NCBI RefSeq assembly: GCF_004919685.1
Contig: NZ_SMYZ01000021.1
Location: 7,203-71,202 of the forward strand
Source: Mesorhizobium norvegicum
GTDB taxonomy: Bacteria; Pseudomonadota; Alphaproteobacteria; Rhizobiales; Rhizobiaceae
Direction: 5' to 3'
DNA: 64,000 nucleotides
The stretch's first letter is position 1, and the number at the start of each line of letters is the position of its first letter. A program made the position numbers and the translations under genes. The notes under the pieces are model-generated. The model had not been told where the DNA came from, did no database searches, and saw only the letters and a list, made by a program, of their open reading frames with translations. Below, one piece after another: positions 58,970 to 64,000 of this stretch.

Positions 58970-59731
58970 CTACGACACGGCATCCGCCGCGAGGCTTGCC
59001 TGCTCGAGCATGGAGGCGTCCTCGCCGAAGGCGCGGGTGGCGCGGGCCGCCGCCTCGAGCAGCGGACGCTTCATGCGCTGGAGAAATGCCGCGTCGACGC
59101 GCGTGCTGGGTCCGGCCAGCGTCAGGGCGCCGAGCAGGACGCGCCCCGGCCCGAACACCGGCGCCGACACGCCCGCCGTGTCGGGATCGCGGTCGCCGAT
59201 GGCGAGACAGTTGCAGGTCTTGCGGATGGTCTCGTAGGGTTCGCCCTGCTGGCCTGAAAACGCCGCAAGCACGCGACCGCCCGAGCCGACCAGCAAGGGC
59301 AGGACGTCGCCTTCGCGTATCGTGTAGCGGATCGCGTGCTTGGATTCGACGCGGTAGAGACAGGTGCGGACGTCGCCCGAGCGAACATAGAAGGCAACGC
59401 TTTCCCAGCTTCGTTCGGAAAGGTCGCGCATGATCGGCAACAGGATATCGATCGCCACCACCGAACGCTGATAGAGCGCACCGAGGCGAAATGTGGCAGG
59501 TCCGACGCGGTAGCGCCCGTCGTCGAGGCGCTCGAGCAATCGTCCGCGCAACAGGGAATTCGCCAGCCGCAGGATGGTGCTCTTGTAGAGGCCGGTGCGC
59601 GCCGCGATTTCGGCCAGGCTGAGCGACCGGTCGGCCGTGGTGAAGGCATCGAGGATGGCGATTGCCCGATCAAGTGCTGCAACACCTTCGGCCGATGCGC
59701 GCCGGATTTCCGATTTGCTTGGTGAGTCCAT
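58970..59731 (-). CDS. IclR family transcriptional regulator
   Basis: 253 residues. N-terminal winged HTH (about 14-75, AALDRAIAILDAFTTADRSL, SLAEIAARTGLYKSTILRLA) and C-terminal effector domain (about 90-240, VGPATFRLGALYQRSVVAID, ESVAFYVRSGDVRTCLYRVE, YTIREGDVLPLLVGSGGRVL). It is divergent from tctC with an inverted repeat between and presumably controls the transporter-CoA-transferase operon. The open frame extends far upstream through the intergenic region and tctC, but only the ATG at 59731 is credible. Confidence 0.92.
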   Translation of the reverse strand: MDSPSKSEIRRASAEGVAALDRAIAILDAFTTADRSLSLAEIAARTGLYKSTILRLANSLLRGRLLERLDDGRYRVGPATFRLGALYQRSVVAIDILLPIMRDLSERSWESVAFYVRSGDVRTCLYRVESKHAIRYTIREGDVLPLLVGSGGRVLAAFSGQQGEPYETIRKTCNCLAIGDRDPDTAGVSAPVFGPGRVLLGALTLAGPSTRVDAAFLQRMKRPLLEAAARATRAFGEDASMLEQASLAADAVS

Positions 59732-59786
59732 TGCGGTTCCAATTCGAAGAAGGCCGAGCCGAGCGACTGTGTCGCGCCACCAATAC

Positions 59787-59823
59787 GTTCTGTCTAGTAG
59801 AATATCGTTTCCGTTGACAGAAC
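59787..59823. promoter_or_regulatory. Inverted repeat, operator candidate between iclR and tctC
   Basis: gttctgtc (59787-59794) and gacagaac (59816-59823) are perfect 8-bp arms with a 21-bp spacer. Arms spaced two helical turns apart suit a regulator tetramer such as an IclR protein. Confidence 0.5.
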
Positions 59824-59914
59824 TCCGTAACATCTGCTTGAACTTGATTACGGGTCTGGATGCAGGCGCGTTTTGGCAGGCACCGGAGGAGGTGTCGTGA
59901 TCTGGAGGAATCCC

Positions 59915-60892
59915 ATGCTGAACAGACGCAGATTTTTGATGAGCACCGCAGCCGCGGGCGCCGCCGGGCTGGTGGCGTCGCATCTCTCTCCAGCTTTCGC
60001 CGAGGGTGCACCCCAGATCCAGATTTTCGTACCGGCGGCACCAGGCGGCGGCTGGGACCAGACGGGGCGCACCATCGACCAGGTGCTGCGCAGTGAAAAA
60101 CTGATCTCCGGCTCGCAGATCACCAATGTCGGCGGCGCCGGCGGCACTGTCGGCTTGCCGCAGTTCATCAGCCAGTGGAACGGCAAGGGCAATACGCTGA
60201 TGGTTGCCGGCATGGTCATGGTTGGCGCCATCATCGCCAACAAATCCGCCAACAACCTCACCGAAGTCACGCCCATCGCCCGCCTTACGGGCGAGTTCGA
60301 GGCGCTGGTGGTGCCGGCGGACTCGCCGTTCAAGACGGCCGCCGATTTCGTCGCCGCGCTGAAGGCCGATCCGACAAAGGTTCCTGTCGCTGGCGGCTCG
60401 GCCGGCGGTTCGGACCACATTCTGTTCGGCTTGATTGCCAAGACCGTCGGCGTGCCGGCAACCAACCTTTCCTATGTGCCGTTCGCCGGCGGCGGCGAGG
60501 CGCTGTCGGCGCTGCTCGGCAACCAGGTCGCGGCCGGCATCTCCGGCTTTGGCGAGTTCTCCGAGCAGATCAAGGCGGGTGCGCTCAGGCTGCTCGCCAT
60601 CTCGGCTGACAAGCGCCAGGACGGCATCGACGCGCCGACGATGAGGGAAGCCGGCATCGATGTCGAGCTGTTCAACTGGCGCGGTGTCTTCGCACCGCCC
60701 GGCGTTTCCGACGCCGACAAGGCGGCGATGGTCACAATGATCGAGACCATGGCCAAGAGCGATGCATGGGCAACCGAGTGCAAAAACCGCAACTGGACGC
60801 CCATCCTTTTGACTGGCGACGACTACGCAAAATTCCTCACCGAGGACACGGCCCGCATCACCGCGATCCTCAAGGATCTCGGCCTCGCCTGA
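59915..60892 (+). CDS. Tripartite tricarboxylate transporter substrate-binding protein (TctC family)
   Basis: Periplasmic binding component, 325 residues. Twin-arginine-type signal (LNRRRFLMSTAAAGAAGLVA, cut near AFA-EG). Mature start IQIFVPAAPGGGWDQTGRTI (about 35-54) is the conserved TTT motif; VAGGSAGGSDHILFGLIAKT (about 158-177) and YVPFAGGGEALSALLGNQVA (about 188-207) form the Bug-type carboxylate pocket. The ATG at 59915 has ctggagg upstream. Substrate: a carboxylate, probably di- or tricarboxylic or aromatic, not determined. Confidence 0.9.
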   Translation: MLNRRRFLMSTAAAGAAGLVASHLSPAFAEGAPQIQIFVPAAPGGGWDQTGRTIDQVLRSEKLISGSQITNVGGAGGTVGLPQFISQWNGKGNTLMVAGMVMVGAIIANKSANNLTEVTPIARLTGEFEALVVPADSPFKTAADFVAALKADPTKVPVAGGSAGGSDHILFGLIAKTVGVPATNLSYVPFAGGGEALSALLGNQVAAGISGFGEFSEQIKAGALRLLAISADKRQDGIDAPTMREAGIDVELFNWRGVFAPPGVSDADKAAMVTMIETMAKSDAWATECKNRNWTPILLTGDDYAKFLTEDTARITAILKDLGLA

Positions 60893-60900
60893 TGTCTTCA

Positions 60901-60932
60901 GGGGGCGGTTAGAGTGCCGCCCCCTTCCCATT
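60901..60932 (+). terminator. Stem-loop between tctC and tctB
   Basis: gggggcgg (60901-60908), 8-base loop, ccgccccc (60917-60924), then ttcccattt. An intercistronic stem after a binding-protein gene commonly stabilises the upstream mRNA and reduces membrane-component expression. The T run is short, so partial termination is likely. Confidence 0.55.
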
Positions 60933-61014
60933 TCGCCTGCCGCATGGACATATCATGCGGCGAAACTGCGGATGCGGCCGGCTGGAGGATGCCGGCCACC
61001 TTGGGAGGACACCG

Positions 61015-61551
61015 ATGAGCACCAGCGACCAGCAGGCGGCGCCCCCGCGCCTTGCCGTGCCCGAATTGTTGATCGGCGTCGGGCTTCTGGCCTGCGCCGG
61101 GGCTGTAGCCTGGCAGACCCTGGCGATCCCGGTGTCGCCGCTCTATTCCAAGGTCGGGCCGACCGTCTTTCCCTATATCACCATGACCGGCATGATCGTG
61201 CTTTCGCTGCTGCTCATCCTCGCCGCGCTGCGCGGCGGCTGGCAGCCGGAGGAAGAAAAGGAAACGCCGACCGACTGGAAGGCGATGGGCATCGTCGTTG
61301 CCGGGCTGGTGGCGAACCTGGTGCTGATCCAGCCGCTCGGCTTCACCGCCGCCTCGGTCGTTATGTTCGTGCTCGTCTGCTACGGCTTCGGCAGCAAGAA
61401 TACGCTGCGCGATGCGCTGCTCGGTCTGATCCTGGCGCTTGCCGCCTATTTCGGCTTTGCCAGGGCGCTTGGAGTCAACATCGGCGCCGGCTTCATCGAA
61501 AACCAGCTGAACACGGTGATCGATGCGATCATCGGCGCGTTGAGGGGCTGA
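61015..61551 (+). CDS. Tripartite tricarboxylate transporter TctB family protein
   Basis: Small membrane subunit, 178 residues, four helices: [60 protein letters not shown] and [34 protein letters not shown] (about 41-54) is the conserved GPxxFP motif of TctB. It lies between tctC and tctA with a 3-bp gap before tctA. It follows a stem-loop, suggesting lower expression than tctC. Confidence 0.9.
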   Translation: MSTSDQQAAPPRLAVPELLIGVGLLACAGAVAWQTLAIPVSPLYSKVGPTVFPYITMTGMIVLSLLLILAALRGGWQPEEEKETPTDWKAMGIVVAGLVANLVLIQPLGFTAASVVMFVLVCYGFGSKNTLRDALLGLILALAAYFGFARALGVNIGAGFIENQLNTVIDAIIGALRG

Positions 61552-61555
61552 CGCC

Positions 61556-63079
61556 ATGGAAACGCTCGGTCATCTCGCACATGGATTTTCCGTCGCCTTC
61601 ACGCCGGTGAACCTGATGTGGTGCCTGCTCGGCACCACGCTCGGCACCGCCATCGGCGTGCTGCCCGGCCTCGGGCCGGCGCTGACCATCGCGCTGCTGC
61701 TGCCGATCACCTACCAGGTGGCGCCGGAAGCGTCCTTCATCCTGTTTGCCGGCATCTACTACGGCGCCATGTATGGTGGTTCGACGACGTCGATCCTGCT
61801 CAACACGCCCGGCGAAAGCGCCACCATCGTCACCGCGCTGGAAGGCAACAGGATGGCGCGGTCCGGCCGTGGCGGTGCAGCCCTCGCCACCTCGGCGATC
61901 GGCTCGTTCGTCGCCGGCACGATCGGCACGATGGGCGTCGCCTTTCTGGCGCCGGTGGTGGTCAAGTTCGCGCTGGCCTTCGGCCCGGCCGAATATTTCT
62001 CGCTGATGGTGCTGGCCTTCATCACGGTTTCGGCGGTGCTGGGCTCCTCGTCCGTGCGTGGCCTGACCAGCCTGTTCGCCGGCTTCGTCATCGGCATGAT
62101 CGGCGTCGACCTGCAGACCGGCCAGCCGCGCTTCACCTTCGGCACGAACGAACTGCTCGACGGCGTCGATGTCATCATCGCCGCCGTTGGCCTGTTTGCC
62201 GTCGGCGAGACGCTCTACATGGCCTCGCGCCGCTATGCCGGCAAGGACGAGATCGTGCCGCTGAAGGGCTCGCTCTACATGACTGCGGCCGAGTGGGGGC
62301 GTTCGTGGAAACCCTGGCTGCGCGGCGCTGCTATCGGCTTCCCGATCGGCGCCATGCCGGCCGGCGGCGCCGAAATCCCGACCTTCCTGTCCTATGCGAT
62401 CGAAAAGAAGCTGTCGAAGCACAAGGAGGAGTTCGGCACGGTCGGCGCCATCGAGGGCGTCGCCGGTCCCGAGGCGGCCAACAATGCGTCCGCGGCCGGC
62501 GTGCTGGTGCCGATGCTGACGCTTGGCCTGCCGACCTCGGCGACGGCGGCAATCATGCTGTCGGCGTTCCAGAGCTACGGCATCAATCCCGGGCCGCTGC
62601 TTCTGACGACCCAGGGCGACCTCGTCTGGGGGTTGATCGCCAGCCTGTTCATTGCCAACGTCATCCTCGTCATCCTCAACCTGCCGCTGATCGGGCTGTG
62701 GGTGCGGCTGCTGAAAATCCCGGCGCCGCAGCTCTACGCCGGCATCCTGGTGTTCGCCACGGTCGGCACCTATGGCATTTCGCAATCGCCCATCGACCTC
62801 GTCATCCTCTACCTGCTGGGGGCGGCCGGCTTCCTGATGCGGCGCTTCGATTTCCCGACCGCGCCCGTCATCATCGGCATGATCCTGGGGCCACTCGCAG
62901 AAACCCAGTTTCGCCGGGCGATGACCATCTCGAATGGCGACTGGTCGGTGTTTTACACCCACAAGCTGTCGCTCACGCTGCTGACGCTCGCCTTCATCGG
63001 CCTCGCCGGCCCGCATATCTGGGCCTTCATCGAGCATCGGCGCCGGCGCGGACCGGAGCATGTGCCCGGCGATGCCTGA
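61556..63079 (+). CDS. Tripartite tricarboxylate transporter permease TctA
   Basis: Large membrane subunit, 507 residues, about 11-12 helices. The conserved [20 protein letters not shown] (about 22-41) and [20 protein letters not shown] (about 64-83) are the signature of the TctA family; [20 protein letters not shown] (about 261-280) and [20 protein letters not shown] repeat it in the second half. It starts 5 bp after tctB. Transport is secondary, ion-coupled uptake of the ligand captured by TctC. Confidence 0.95.
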   Translation: METLGHLAHGFSVAFTPVNLMWCLLGTTLGTAIGVLPGLGPALTIALLLPITYQVAPEASFILFAGIYYGAMYGGSTTSILLNTPGESATIVTALEGNRMARSGRGGAALATSAIGSFVAGTIGTMGVAFLAPVVVKFALAFGPAEYFSLMVLAFITVSAVLGSSSVRGLTSLFAGFVIGMIGVDLQTGQPRFTFGTNELLDGVDVIIAAVGLFAVGETLYMASRRYAGKDEIVPLKGSLYMTAAEWGRSWKPWLRGAAIGFPIGAMPAGGAEIPTFLSYAIEKKLSKHKEEFGTVGAIEGVAGPEAANNASAAGVLVPMLTLGLPTSATAAIMLSAFQSYGINPGPLLLTTQGDLVWGLIASLFIANVILVILNLPLIGLWVRLLKIPAPQLYAGILVFATVGTYGISQSPIDLVILYLLGAAGFLMRRFDFPTAPVIIGMILGPLAETQFRRAMTISNGDWSVFYTHKLSLTLLTLAFIGLAGPHIWAFIEHRRRRGPEHVPGDA

Positions 63080-63094
63080 TCGATCCCTGATGCC

Positions 63095-64000
63095 ATGACA
63101 GAACTGCTTTCCGGTATCCGCGTCCTCGACCTGACCAACGTCCTGGCCGGCCCCTATTGCGCCTATCAGCTGGCGCTGCTCGGCGCCGACGTCATCAAGG
63201 TCGAGGCACCGCAAGGCGGCGACCTGGCACGCCAGCTCGGCGGCTCACCAAAGCTCAACAGCGCCGGCATGGGCGCCTCGTTCCTGGCGCAGAACGCCGG
63301 CAAACGATCGGTGGTGCTCGACCTCAAGAAGCAAGCGGATCGCGAGCGCTTCCTCGATCTGGTCGCCAGCGCCGATGCGCTGGTGGAGAATTTCCGCCCG
63401 GGCGTGATGGATCGGCTCGGCCTTGGCTACGAGGCGCTGAAGGCGGTCCGTCCCGGCCTCGTCTATTGCGCGATATCGGGTTTCGGCCAGACCGGGCCGA
63501 TGCGCGACAATCCCGCCTATGACCAGATCATCCAGGGCCTGTCGGGGATCATGAGCATCACCGGTACGCCGGAGACGGCGCCGCTGCGTGTCGGCTATCC
63601 CGTCGCCGACACGCTTGGCGGACTGGTCGGCGCGTTCGCCATCGCCTCGGCGCTGGTGCGGCAGAAGACGAGCGGCGAGGGCGCTTTTCTCGACGTCTCG
63701 ATGCTCGAATGCACGCTTTCCGCGCTTGGCTGGCCGGTCTCCAACTACCTGACCGCAGGTGTCGATCCCCAGCCGATGGGCAATGAGAACATGACCGCGG
63801 CACCCTCCGGCGCCTTTCGCACCGGCGACGGGCTCATCAACATCGCCGCCAACAAGCAGGAGCAGTTCGTGACGCTGTGCCGGCTGATCGGCCGGCCGGA
63901 CCTGGCCGGGGACGCCCGCTTTGCCGAGCGCGAGACGCGCAAGCGCAACCGTGCGGCGCTGAAAGTCGAGATCGAGGACGCCCTGGCGGGCGCCCCGGCG
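63095..64000 (+). CDS. CaiB/BaiF family CoA-transferase (truncated by window end)
   Basis: Open frame of 302 codons without a stop at the window edge; full members are about 390-420 residues. It begins MTELLSGIRVLDLTNVLAGP with the class III CoA-transferase start (LDLTNVLAGPYCAYQLALLG), then VIKVEAPQGGD, VENFRPGVMDRLGLGYEAL and CAISGFGQTGPMRDNPAYDQ, in which the Asp is the acyl-CoA nucleophile. It is 15 bp after tctA. Formyl-, succinyl- or itaconyl-CoA-type transfer is typical; the substrate here is probably the carboxylate brought in by the Tct transporter. Confidence 0.92.
   Translation, partial: MTELLSGIRVLDLTNVLAGPYCAYQLALLGADVIKVEAPQGGDLARQLGGSPKLNSAGMGASFLAQNAGKRSVVLDLKKQADRERFLDLVASADALVENFRPGVMDRLGLGYEALKAVRPGLVYCAISGFGQTGPMRDNPAYDQIIQGLSGIMSITGTPETAPLRVGYPVADTLGGLVGAFAIASALVRQKTSGEGAFLDVSMLECTLSALGWPVSNYLTAGVDPQPMGNENMTAAPSGAFRTGDGLINIAANKQEQFVTLCRLIGRPDLAGDARFAERETRKRNRAALKVEIEDALAGAPA

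Noticed and set aside
59732-60931. Upstream extension of the iclR frame through the intergenic region and tctC
   Set aside because: It would run antisense through tctC; the IclR domain starts right after the ATG at 59731.
61529-63214. A 561-residue minus-strand frame opposite tctA
   Set aside because: Asp/Gln/Arg/His-rich low-complexity antisense translation; tctA has full family signatures.
1-64000. tRNA, rRNA, CRISPR arrays, IS elements, prophage or ICE genes
   Set aside because: No tRNA T-loop/acceptor pairing, no repeat-spacer array, no transposase, integrase or phage structural motif was found while reading the window.

Overview
The window is GC-rich chromosomal DNA from an alphaproteobacterium of the order Hyphomicrobiales (Rhizobiales), most likely Mesorhizobium or a close relative. 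The evidence is the gene content: ornithine-lipid gene olsB, the lptC-lptA-lptB-rpoN-hpf-ptsN block, the cysG-DUF2849-cysI-cysH-DUF934 sulfite operon, and a polA-linked three-hairpin RNA resembling rhizobial alpha-r7. Promoters follow the rhizobial CTTGAC-N17-CTATAT pattern, and several dispersed palindromes look like those common in Mesorhizobium. I see no rRNA, tRNA, CRISPR array, prophage or insertion sequence. This is mostly core chromosome with small accessory islands. The right edge cuts through a CoA-transferase gene.

Layout. 0.1-5.7 kb: polA (minus), a probable sRNA, an M20 dipeptidase and a short RNase D. 5.7-9.2 kb: small envelope or unknown proteins, a GT-A-like glycosyltransferase and a beta-propeller protein. 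9.5-17.2 kb: class A penicillin-binding protein, two oxidoreductases with a divergent AraC regulator, a CPA2 cation/proton antiporter and a host-attachment-family protein. 17.4-22.5 kb: assimilatory sulfate reduction operon behind a palindromic operator candidate. 22.6-26.5 kb: GMC oxidoreductase, DJ-1/PfpI protein, fatty acid desaturase. 26.7-32.7 kb: grpE, a TRIC-type channel gene bracketed by short-unit inverted repeats, olsB with a Pho-box-like site, a hybrid histidine kinase and an AcuI-type reductase. 32.7-39.7 kb: lspA, two methyltransferases, a WYL regulator, VOC and EVE proteins, an ornithine cyclodeaminase-family enzyme, LapA, ihfB and sppA.

40.5-46.7 kb: LPS transport genes, sigma-54, hibernation factor and nitrogen-PTS EIIA, then DUF1150 and an Hsp20 gene whose leader carries a ROSE-type RNA thermometer signature. 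47.0-51.3 kb: nucleoside hydrolase, LysE exporter, amidase and ribokinase. 51.4-53.2 kb: a compact minus-strand operon of four exported proteins: two pilin/SCPU-like subunits with matching N- and C-terminal cysteines, a half-size PapD-like chaperone and an unknown. It has no usher and is the best candidate here for an undescribed system. 53.4-58.9 kb: Ada-like methyltransferase, DUF2244, endonuclease III, DUF2214, GNAT and an OmpA-family protein. 59.0-64.0 kb: an IclR regulator divergent from a tctC-tctB-tctA transporter that continues into a CaiB/BaiF CoA-transferase, suggesting uptake and CoA activation of a carboxylate.

All functions are read from protein motifs and gene order; no database search was run.
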